This document shows positions 1 through 11,000 of a DNA stretch of 64,000 bases, in pieces. Below the pieces are notes generated by a model. The model saw only the letters and a program-made list of their open reading frames with translations, was not told the origin of the DNA and made no database searches. This stretch comes from Psoroptes ovis (taxonomy: Eukaryota; Arthropoda; Arachnida; Sarcoptiformes; Psoroptidae), in the NCBI GenBank assembly GCA_002943765.1, contig PQWQ01000020.1, positions 744,001-808,000 on the forward strand. Direction: 5' to 3'. How positions within the stretch are numbered: position 1 is the stretch's first letter; each line of letters opens with the position of its first letter. Both the position numbers and the translations under genes were made by a program.

Positions 1-49
1 TTCTCTCAATTTTAATTAATTCATCATTTAAACATCATTACTATGAAAG

Positions 50-338
50 GTTGAAGATCTAAATAAACGTACTGAACATTTACGAACGAATTTTTATGAT
101 CGAAGAGGAAATTTTTTACGTACAAAGTATGATCAATCTGATTATCATTTGGATAGGAAAAAATTTAATCATTTCAAGCAATGGGTAAGTATGAATGAGT
201 GAATGTATATTCATGCATTGATTGAGCTATCATTCAATTTTCTCATTTGGATCACAGACAAAAAATTTATTAACAATTGTTAATGATTTAGCACGTAATT
301 ATAACGATGATTTATTGAACATGTTTCGTTTGGTTTAA
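50..338 (+). CDS. 3' end of an unrecognised spliced gene (last two exons)
   Basis: Two exons read through in one frame. The first runs 50-184 after an AG at 48-49 and ends at a strong GTAAGT donor. The second runs 258-338 after an ATCACAG acceptor and ends with TAA. Both are whole codons (45 and 27 including the stop), and the intron is 73 bp. The 71 residues are highly charged (a KRTEHLR segment, then FYDRRGNFLR, then DRKKFNHFKQW) and finish NDLARNYNDDLLNMFRLV. I recognise no domain. The gene must begin left of the window. The exon structure is convincing, but the product is unknown. An AATAAA lies about 50 bp after the stop. Confidence 0.6.
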
Positions 339-607
339 AAAGAAATTTTTATTTTGTTTTAAATTCAATTCTTTTTTCTACTAAATAACGATAATAAAAT
401 GATTTATTTTTTGTCAAATTACGTTTGCAAGTACCATCTCTGATGGTACCATTCGTTTCGAAACAGTGATTCATTAAAAAGAATTGAAACTCATCAAATG
501 AAATGGCATTCAAATTCAATAATCATCAATTCACGCTTATTTATTTATATTTATTCATTTCGAACCCATTAAAACACATTCATTTGACCTTAATTGAAAA
601 TAATGAG

Positions 608-627
608 CACACACACACACACACACG
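608..627. repeat. AC dinucleotide microsatellite
   Basis: About ten uninterrupted AC units. A reverse-phase GT run follows about 70 bp later at 697-711. Confidence 0.8.
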
Positions 628-1120
628 AGAGATTGACTTTTGACTAGTACAGCACAACATTGATTTATAATTAAATGGAATATATTTGCCTATTGTTGTG
701 TGTGTGTGTGTTTGTCTTTACACACAATCACTTATTTACTTTAATTTAATTGTATAAAACTATTATCATCACTTCATTATATTCGAATAACGACAAGGAA
801 ACAGTAAAAAAAACAATAAACAATCGAAATAATAAAAAGTTAATTAAAAAATATAAATAAAACTAAGTTTACTTACCAAGACATGATGAGTTTAATTAAA
901 TTCGAAGTTGGAAAAATAATTCAAAGCATGTTTGAATAAGCAAATAGAATGGCAATATATTTTCTTTTTTGAAAAAGGTGGACAATATTGCCTTTAAACT
1001 GAAAAATTATGTGGAATGAATTGATGAAATTTATGAACACAAATTTGAAAATCAAATTTTTTGAAAAAAAAATTGGTGATTTTTTTTAATGAAAAAATTG
1101 AATTTTTTAAAAAATTTTTG

Positions 1121-1333
1121 ACGTAGTAATACGTCAGCGGCATTCATTGATTGTAAATATTTAGACGTATTACTACGTTACCGGCATTTTAAATTTAATT
1201 GCTTTACGTAGCCGACAAAAAAATCAATGTTTTGGCACAACATAGCCGGCATGCTTGGAAAGCAGGCAATAAAGTGACGTATTACTACGTTAAAAAATGT
1301 TTTCTGAGTGCTGGTCAAAACGTATTAGTACGT
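1121..1333. repeat. Cluster of four near-identical 14-bp palindromic motifs
   Basis: ACGTAGTAATACGT occurs at 1121-1134. Its exact reverse complement ACGTATTACTACGT occurs at 1165-1178 and 1277-1290, and a one-base variant ACGTATTAGTACGT at 1320-1333. Most are followed by (C/T)(A)NCGGC or preceded by G. A degenerate copy (TTACGTAGCCG) lies at 1204-1214. The pattern resembles the ends or sub-terminal repeats of a small DNA transposon, but no transposase or clear boundaries are visible. Confidence 0.6.
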
Positions 1334-2727
1334 CATCGGCTTTTAATTCGAGATAACAAATTGCTAAAAAACTGCCCATTAAATTCCCTATAAACTTATC
1401 GCAGCTTAATGCCGGAGAGTTTAAACTCGAAAATTTTTGAAATTTTTGAAAAAAATATAAGACAATAGTCAATGAAAATTTTTAGAAAAATTGAAGATAT
1501 CTAAATCTTCGGAAAATTTTGAAAAAATCGCTAGCAGTGATTACCTAAGTGGGCGATAATGGTCCATCAGTACATTATTGGGCAATGGAAAATTCTTAAG
1601 GGGGTAGGCAATCTACGATATTTTCTTTTTTTTTTTTGTAAAAGTGTGCGATGGCCCTAAAAAGTTTAGGAATATCCCAATTAAATGAACAATACGTCAA
1701 TTTTTCTTTTTTTTTCATTTCATTCGGTTCCCATTTTCGATATATCGGTGTATAGCCACTGATTTCTGCCAAAATTATAAATTATAACCTTTGAAATTTT
1801 TCTTATCAGAAATATTGGCAGTTAAAAAACGCATAAATGCGTTGACGATTTTTAAGTATTGAAAATTTATCAAGTTTTATATATATTATACCCTTGTATT
1901 GACAGATAAAATTTTTGATGGTAACCATTGGTTTTGTATTGTCAAAAATAAATAGGAATATTCAGTGGCTCTAAACTTGTTCTAAAATTGAATAATATTT
2001 TTTTCAATTGAGTCAAACTGATTCAAATGGAGATGTAATTCAAATTATATAGTCTTTATGCAATCGGACATGCCTGAAATTGAATGAACATGATTTGTGT
2101 CGCCCAAAAAATAATCAAATGGCATCGATTATTGTTCTTGGAATACCCAAAAAAATCAATGAAATTTAGGAGCGGTAATTCAACATTTTCATGCTTCTAC
2201 CATTTCTAGGGTCTCAAAGAATCGGGAATTATAAATTTATAAGCGGCCACCATTCAGTAGGAAGCGATGATAGCTCTCTGAACAATAACATTATTATTAA
2301 ATCGAAAAAACAACTACCAAAAGCATCAATAGTCGATTTCATTTTGAAAATATCTTAAGAAATCATCGACGTTTCAAGATATATTTACTGATAATGATTG
2401 AATTTGTTTTTTTGGCTCCATAATAAACACTATCAAATCATCTTGAATATTTTGATAAATAATTAGGACAAATCATCAAATGTGAATAAATTGGATTGAT
2501 CAATTGAATATTTTCAAAATTCATTATCATTTTAGTGGTATCCATAGATACCATTTGTTGTTTGCAATATTTGTTTATTCAAAACTAATTCAAAACCAAG
2601 AAGAATATTCACATCATTTCAGCAGTATTCATCATCATTTTTTCAGTATTTACAAAGTGCCGTGCAGTGTGTAAAGAACCAGAAAAGAAAAATTCAAAGA
2701 TCAATACATCATAGAAATAAATAAATC

Positions 2728-5700
2728 ATGAAACGAATAATAATCAATGATAATCATGGAAGTCATTTTCATAATCATTCAAAAATCAATTCAATTGCAT
2801 TATTATTATTATCATGCACTCTTATTTTATTAATAGGATTAACTGAATCAAAGGTTTGTTTCATTGTTCAATTTTTTTTCTTAAATCTATTCTTTAATTT
2901 TTCAATTCAATGGCTTTTGAATTTATCAATTACACAATTACTACTCAAAATAGCATCATAGAAGATTTAGTTGTTCAGCACAACAAACTGAAAGATGTCC
3001 AATACATAAGCATAAAATTTGTGGATCAGATGGTAAATTATATCCATCACGCTGTCATCTGAGGTTCGCTGTTTTTCATTTGAATTTTAGCTAATTGATT
3101 GATCGTTATCTTTTCAATCTTTTCTTCTTTTTGATTCATTCTTAATGGCTGCTTAATAGACGTGCTGCTTGTGATACAAATACATTGATTCGACCAGCAC
3201 ATCCTGATCAATGTTTGAAAGATGAAGAAAATGATAGGAATGATAATCAAATCGACGATGAAAATGGGAAAATTTTGAATAATAATCAAATCAATAATGA
3301 TAATACAGGAGGCAATAATAAAGCCAAAATTGATTCCATATCGATTATCAATAATAATAAAGAGCTAAAATTTTTGACTGATAATAATAATAATAATGGT
3401 AATAATATGAATGAATACAATGATCATCGATTATTATTCGATTCAATCAATCATAAAATCGATAATAATGATAATATAGATGATGTCAATGTCAATGATA
3501 ATGATGATGATGAAATTGAATGTAGACCAAAACAATATGATTTGATGAAGGAAAAAATATTGCAAAAAAGTAAGTGCATCTCATAGTTGGTATAATTTGA
3601 TTTTTCTAAGGTTTTAACCCTTTAAACATCTCAAAAAAAATCGAATCATTTGATTCACACAAATCAGTCAATGATGTATCGTTATTGTTCACAAGATTGG
3701 ATGAAAATTCTGATGGCCAAATTACATTGAATGAACTATGGAAGCATTCAATGATTTATAAGGTATTTATTTCAAATGAGATCTTTTGTTTTGTTTTTCA
3801 CTGATTTTTTCATTGAAAACAACCACATAGTCATCAGATTCTGTATGTTTGTTGACTGATTTAATGCAACATGAAGATATTGATGATGATGATAAACTTG
3901 ATTATTCAGAATTTCAAGCTGCATTCAATAAATTGTTCAGTAAGTTTATTTAGTTCATCAACTCGCACAGAATGAGTGTTTATTTTGATTAAAAAACTAG
4001 GCGTATCGATGGTCACTTTGGATGAGAGTTTGGCCATCAATAAAATCGAAGCACATTTAGGTGATAATGTTGAAATTAGATGCGATATCAATGGAGAGCC
4101 ACAGAAGCCGGCCATCAAATGGTATCGTCATGGTGTTGATTTAGCAACATTGAATATACCATTCATCAAAGTAATTATTTATATTCAATATGATCCATTT
4201 TAATTTGATACTTAATAACTTTTTTCAAATAATCTCAAAAGGTTTTCAACGATGGATCACTTTATTTGACTGATTTGAAATTATCTTTTTCTGGCAATTA
4301 TTCATGTCAAGCTGTCAATAATCCAACTGTCAAACAAACACATATTGTCGATGTAATCGGTATGAATAAATAATGATAATAATTGATCGATAATAATAAT
4401 CAATATAAATCTATTAATTTGAAGTTGACCCGATTGTTGAAGTATCACCGCGATTTCAATGGACACCGATCGGTGGCGTAGCAAGCTTTGAATGCCGTTT
4501 TGAAACATTTGAAGATGATTACACGGTTCATTGGTTTAAAAATGATGAACAATTGATCGATGGTCCAAAAGTGACCATTATTAATAATGGTACTTTATTG
4601 CAAGTAGCTGCTCTAGAGCAAATCGATACTGGTGCATATACATGTCGTATTACGCATAAAAATAATGCATTCGGACAAAGTGTTGCATCGTTGCTGGTGC
4701 AAGATGAATCAGTTGAATCATCGGTCGATAATTTAGATTCACATCCACAACGTTTATGGATATTTCATGCTAATGGATTGACTGTTTATGAAGGTAATTA
4801 TTTTCACTCATAGCCATATAAATGATACCTATATCTTTATTGTCTTCTAAGGGATTTGTGGCCAAACTATTCATGAAATCGATGCACGAGATACAATCTA
4901 TCAGAATAGTTTAACCCTTTGTGGTAATAGTAATGATAATAATAATGATCAAGCATTCATACCGCAATGCGATTGGAGTGAAGATGTCATACATATAAAT
5001 AATCTGATATACATTGCTCAACCTAATTTGAATCGAATATTAGTTTTACATGAATTACAATTATCAGTTGTACAAGTGATTGCCACTGATCCAAGACCTA
5101 GAAAGCTTCGTATTGTTGAATCAAGCGAAATGGGAAAAGATTCACAGATCTGGGTTCTGTGTGATGGGAATGATGATTACAATAATTATTTGGGCGAACA
5201 AAAAAATTCCAACATACCAAAAGATTTGATGGAAGGTGAATGGAAAAATATTGCCGACTCTCCCACGACTTCTACACCATCTGAAAGCTCTAAATTTGAT
5301 TATTTGAATGAAAAATATCGCAAAAATCGTAAAACCATTCAAGTTGTTCGATTAATGCATGAGAATGTGGGCTCATCTTCGAATAATAACAATAATAATG
5401 ATAATATAATGCAACAGCAATCATCTAAGCTACATCATCAACATTCCGATGTTATACATTTACAACCGGTTGATGGTCATTTTGATTTGGTCTATGATTT
5501 TTTCCTAGCCGAACATTATGAATCGATATTCAAAAATGAATACAATAAACGAATGAAAAAGGTCATGCAAGATTCACCATATGCATATGCAACACACTGG
5601 GAAGAACGATCATTGGTTAAAATTTCAATCAATCAACTTGAATATCTGCATTCAATACGATTGGCTGATTGTCAACCGATCGCTGCATCAATCATCACAA

Positions 5701-6400
5701 GAAAAGCCGGTGGCCTGCTGGCTGTACAGTGTCAAACACCGATCACACATCGATTGAATGGACAATTGATTTTAGATCAAGTAACCGATACTATTCTGTT
5801 GCATAATTCACATTTGAATGCTCATCAAAGCTATCTTTCACCTGACCATCGCTATTTAGTCAGCATCAATCATGATTTTGCTAATTCTTCTTATCATAAT
5901 TGTCAGCATGCAGCCTCAAAAACAGCTTGTCCATCAAAGAATGGCCTCTCTGCCTCAAACACAAGCACCATAATTGTGCAAAAAATCACCAAAAATTCTA
6001 TCGAATTCATGTATGATGTCCGAACATCTTTAGACATTGTTAATTGTGTATTTGTATGGAAAAATGGAAATTACGACTTGATTTTGGCATCAGGCACTTC
6101 GAATCGTGAAGATTTACTTTATCTATCATTGATTGATGGCCATGTTGAACTGATTTCAGGGATTGGTCGACCAACTGAAGGGTTAGTAAAACCACAGGGT
6201 TAGACATGCAAATTAATAATTTCTTTTTCTCATATATCTTTCTCAGATATCATCGTGGATTGGCATTATCGCAGAAAAATCGTATACTCTCAATAACGGC
6301 GACCGAATCTATTTATACAGTTGATTTATTGACAAATCGTATTTTATGTGAATCAAATAAACATTTTTTGAAACCTAAAACATTATTATGGACTGACTGA
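2728..6400 (+). CDS. Follistatin-related protein, FSTL4/FSTL5 type
   Basis: Ten exons: 2728-2853, 2954-3063, 3160-3569, 3668-3762, 3831-3939, 4001-4170, 4242-4359, 4425-4793, 4852-6181, 6247-6400. All join in phase through short GT-AG introns (58-100 bp) to give 996 residues; human FSTL5 is about 850. In order: hydrophobic signal segment (residues 22-38); Kazal-type follistatin region (Cys 49, 57, 65, 76, 83, 97, with the CGSDG core); Asn/Asp-rich linker (98-215); EF-hand loops at 227-238 and 263-274; two Ig domains (about 284-500); then a long C-terminal region with FSTL-like motifs (YIAQP, SPDHRYLVSIN, near-terminal LLWTD). The product should be a secreted, calcium-binding extracellular glycoprotein. 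The family is known mainly from nervous tissue. I cannot separate FSTL4 from FSTL5. The Kazal region lacks the cysteine-rich half that precedes it in vertebrates. Confidence 0.9.
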
Positions 6401-6996
6401 CTGACTGATTGAAAAACACTAAAAGAATTTCAAAATGACAATATTTTAATGAAAAGTAAATAACATGAGCCTTAGTTAATTTGAATTGAAAATAATGAAA
6501 CATTTGAATCTGAAATATCTTAATATCTTCAATCAATCTAATTTATTGTTAATTATCTCAGCTATTCTTTCGCTTTATGTATAACTTATTATTATATTTA
6601 ATAAACCACACATTCAATCAATATTTCAAACATTATTTATTCATTATTCTTCCTACTAACTTAATTTAATTTTTTTTCTTCATTAAGTCTCTAAGTTTTT
6701 GTAAATTACCCAATCAATATTATGATTTTTTGATTAATAAATAAACGATTTAATCTTGAAAATTAATCAATTGATTGGCGTAAAGAAATTAGGCGACACT
6801 AATTAAAAAATTGCGACCAAAAATGTAAATATTGCGCCATCTGTCGACTGAATATTAAAACATCAAATTTTGAATTTAATGTTGCGCGCCAATTAGAATT
6901 TTGGAAAAAAATGGAATTTTTAAAAAAACAATTCCAATGCGAATATATAATTAAATAATTTTAAAATTCTCTCAAGAAAAGCAGAACAAATTTGAA
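6401..6996. other. 3' UTR of the FSTL-like gene and spacer
   Basis: AT-rich. AATAAA-type signals occur near 6600 (TTTAATAAACC) and near 6737, either of which could end the FSTL-like transcript. The next open frame starts only about 250 bp beyond the second, so the following gene has a compact promoter or shares the transcript. Confidence 0.45.
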
Positions 6997-8040
6997 ATGT
7001 CTTCAAAATCGAATAGTTCGTTTGAAGTGGATGAAAATAGAGATGAAACGAGTAAAGACGAGAAAATGGACCCCAAGAATTATCGAAATCAATCAAAAAA
7101 TTTGAAATTTCGAAGATATCCAGTATCAATGACAACATCAAGACCATTATCAGTATTGAATTATCGTCAACCATCAGAAACAATGAGTCAAACATCTATG
7201 ATTCGAAGAAAATATTCAAAAAATCGTCGAAAAATTTCTAAAAAACAATTATATTCCAGATTGAAATTAGATACTGATGATGAGCTAGATGACGGTTGCC
7301 GATATTCAAGAAGCCGTTTAAGCCGAATGACAAATGCCAGAATGAAACCGAAACGTTCCGTATCATTGAATAAATTCAATTTACAACGTGCAAGAGATAT
7401 TTTTATCAAACAACTTGAACGTGTAATCATTGAATCAATGTCTGAATTAATTCTGAATCAAAATCAAAATAATACAAGAGAAGAGCCTTTGAAGCAATTT
7501 AAGACGACCAACAAACGGCAACCAAAGCAGCATAAGCAACGCAATAAAAAACGAAAGAGCATTACTAAAATTGAATCGATTGATTCAAATGATTCCAAAG
7601 TTGAAGATAAACACCTCACTCAAACGCCCATGGATAAAATAATAAAAACATTGAAATTATTGAAATTGAACAAAGCAAACGACGAGGAGAAAATTGTCAA
7701 AATATCAGAGGAAAAATGTGATAAACTTACCAAAACGAATGGTCCAACAGAAACAGCCAAAAGTCCAAAAAAATTTGATGATTCATTTGCCAAAAAGTCA
7801 TCATCGTCGTGTGCAATAAAAACAACAAAATTTTCAAGTGAAATTAAATGTTCATCTGCGATTAATGATGATCAAAAATCAAAGAAAATTATTGAAATCA
7901 AGAAAAAATTAGATTTAAATGATGAAAAAAGTTCAAAAACATTGATCAATCAAACTGCTGCTGCTGCTAGTACCACAGTTGATACCGATGATAAGTCAAA
8001 AGAAATTGAAAAAATTTTAAAAAATGAAAAAATTGATTGA
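6997..8040 (+). CDS. Intronless Lys/Ser-rich orphan protein
   Basis: A single open frame of 347 codons, long for DNA this AT-rich. I recognise no domain. The N-terminal third is Ser/Arg-rich and basic, with clusters such as RRKYSKNRRKISKKQ. A helical segment near residues 126-150 (LQRARDIFIKQLERVIIESMSELIL) could be a short coiled coil. A second basic cluster, KQHKQRNKKRKS, looks like a nuclear localisation signal. The last third is Lys/Glu/Asp/Ser low complexity with a five-Ala run. An AATAAA follows the stop within a few bases. The length, the in-frame start and this signal argue for a real gene, perhaps nuclear, but no function can be given. It could be part of a longer transcript. Confidence 0.6.
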   Translation: MSSKSNSSFEVDENRDETSKDEKMDPKNYRNQSKNLKFRRYPVSMTTSRPLSVLNYRQPSETMSQTSMIRRKYSKNRRKISKKQLYSRLKLDTDDELDDGCRYSRSRLSRMTNARMKPKRSVSLNKFNLQRARDIFIKQLERVIIESMSELILNQNQNNTREEPLKQFKTTNKRQPKQHKQRNKKRKSITKIESIDSNDSKVEDKHLTQTPMDKIIKTLKLLKLNKANDEEKIVKISEEKCDKLTKTNGPTETAKSPKKFDDSFAKKSSSSCAIKTTKFSSEIKCSSAINDDQKSKKIIEIKKKLDLNDEKSSKTLINQTAAAASTTVDTDDKSKEIEKILKNEKID

Positions 8041-11000
8041 AAATAAAGCATTTTTCATTTTTTTAATGGAATGATTTGCTCTATCAATAGATGGCAAACT
8101 GAGGCCAATTTGAATTTGGAAAATTGTGGAAAATAGATTTAAATTTAAATTTGATAATTTTGAGACTAATTTGATCACATCACAAATAGACAATGAATGA
8201 ATTGATAGAAAAACATGTTAAGCATAATCCGAACAAAAAAAAACATAACTTACCACAGAAATCCTAGAAATTCTAATCCTTGACATGTGACAAAATTTGT
8301 TCGGTTGATTTTGTTACGAAATTTGATGATAATTTATGTAAATCTTTGGGCCAAACAAAAGCTTAAATAAGGTTTTGTCTTGGACCAAGGTGTTGAACAC
8401 ATATCAAAATGATGAATAATTAATTGTCGTTTTTTCACGTTTTTTAAGGTCTAATTTATTATTTTCGAGTCTTTAATCTGACCCATTGGTCAGATTTGAG
8501 ATTTGAAAATCGTTTTAAATTTATTTTTTTGTTGTTGTTTTGTTTTGACATACCCCAGAAAAATGCTGACACGAGTCATAGATTATAATGTGGACATTCA
8601 TCGTTCAAACTCAAATTCATTTATTTTTTAGTCACTGGTTTTGTCATATCATATGTTTTATGGTTGACCAATGGTCAAATATTTTTTAGAGAGATATATT
8701 TTTTAAAAAACGCGTGTCAACATTTTTTTTTTGTCAAAATCTGATTGTAAATAATATTTATCATAGGAAAAACCGAGAAAAAAATTCATTAATCAATATA
8801 ATCAATGAATCGTGTGGGTGTATGACATGACACGTTAATAATATCAATGGTCTTAGACCATTAGACGATAATCATCTTTTGAGAATATCGTATTGATTGA
8901 TTTAAATGAAAATTACAAAATCGCTTTTCACCAAACCAATTAATTTCGGGCCAAAAAATGATGAATGAGAAAATGTGAATAAATGAATGAATGTATTTTG
9001 GAGTTGATTTTGGATTTCAAAATAGAATGAAAATGTGTGAATTTATTTATATTTCGGTGTGATGTGAATTATTGTTTCATATATTTTTACTTCATATTTG
9101 ATTTGTTTCCAAAAAATTGTTTCAACATTTGAATTTTAGACATTTTGAAACAATAATCATCATCACAATCAAATCATAACAATTGAACGCGTGTCGTTTT
9201 ATATTTTTTATTATTATTATTATCATTGATGTTTCATCAAATTTTTCACCAAAATACAACATACATTGTTTGTTACATTCTCCGCTGGAAACATTCGATT
9301 TTAGATTCATTTATTCTTATTCTAAATTAATCATTTCTCAAAAACTCGATTGGCCAATATTTTTCCATTTTAGATTTTGATTTTGTACCAAAACACATCA
9401 GGGATTCTTTGAGAAGTGGAAAACTATTCATCGAATAAAAAATGAAAAGTTTCGAATTTCGTTCCAAAATCTGTAAATTCGGTGAATAGATTTTCTGTTT
9501 TGTTTTGTTTATTTCATTATTTGACAATCGACTATTGTCATCATCATCATTCGCTTTTTTTTTGTTTTAATGACATTTTAATTGAACAAAGCACGAAATT
9601 CAAAGACGAGAGATTCATTGAATACATTCAAATTCATCAGTTTTGTTAATGGAAACTTGTTCCAATAACTATTTTCAATTCGATTATTATTATTTATCAG
9701 TTATCGTCGTATCATCGATTTCGGATCAATATTTTCATCGTCCAAAAAATAGCTGTGAATTCATTTTTCACTGTTAATAAATAAATAAATCATTTGATTT
9801 GAATCGATCGATCAATCATCGTCATTTGACGATGATGAAATTGTCGTTGAAGAAACCGATGGACATAGTCTCAAATCAAATATAATGTTCGTTATTTGAG
9901 ATTGAAATGGAAATCCTCTTAGATTTATGAATCTAAATTTAAACAATATTCAAAGCAAATGATCCATTCAATCCGTGTGTGTTTTACACGTGTATAAAAC
10001 ACATTGATTCGACATTGAAAAAAATAATTTCAAATTTGTTGACATGTTTTGATGATATAAAGTGTCGATTCATATGTGTGTTGACCATTCTTATATTCAT
10101 ACGGACCAATACATGTGTTACATAATTGAAATCAATGTGAAGAAATAGAGGGACCAGATTCAAATAAAAAACAAACCAAATGTCAAATTTGGTTTTCTAA
10201 ATTTCCTAAATCAAAAAAATATTTTGACAAATCAAATATGAAAATCTGCTTAAATAATTTTTCAATACCTTTTTTTTTCAAATGTTTAGCCCAATAGATT
10301 TCGGAATAAACAATCAACATCAAAATGGATAATCAATCATTGACAATCAATTTTTGATGATCATTTGGTCATCATCGTTCGGCAACATACAGAAGTGACC
10401 AAATATGCACATGCACACCACAGATCGATACACATCAATGCATTCATACATCAATTTCAATTGAATTGAATTTGGTTTTGGTTGACCACCATCAATTGTG
10501 TTAACAAGATGTTTATATATTTGACAGGTCGTCAATTATCATTTATTTATCGCAATAACATCAAATGTCTATGCCAATGTCCATATGTTAGCCGCATCCA
10601 ATTTGAAGGTCAAAATTTTTTTTTATTTTTATTTATTTTTAAAAATTTTCAACTCATAAACAAACATATTAGCCTTATCACATTGTTTTAGCCATCATGA
10701 TGATTTTTGGTGTTACGGGACAATGGTTTTGAACACACACACATTTGACAATTTCACTCTGCAAAGCCAAAATATCGATACTTTTTTTTTGAACATGTCA
10801 AATGGTTTTTAGCTTTGAATGATTTGACCGCTGAATAACATTTTTCACCAAAGAAAAAAAATGTCCATGCAAGCAGCAATGAAGTTGATTCATTTTCATA
10901 TTCAATTTCATTCAATCACTAATCATGCGTTGTTCGTTGAATACATTTCAAATTTAGAAAAATTCAGAAAAATTTAAAATTTTATTTTGATCTTTGCATA

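Larger units (their letters stand above)
339..2727. other. Intergenic stretch with repeats, no gene seen
   Basis: AT-rich DNA between the partial left-hand gene and the FSTL-like gene. It contains a perfect hairpin at 431-449, an AC microsatellite at about 608-627, a GT run at about 697-711, and a cluster of ACGTATTACTACGT-type palindromes at 1121-1333. A TCAGT initiator-like sequence near 2644 lies about 85 bp before the FSTL-like start codon and could be its transcription start. Small open frames here (for example 1199-1393) show no coding character. Confidence 0.5.
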
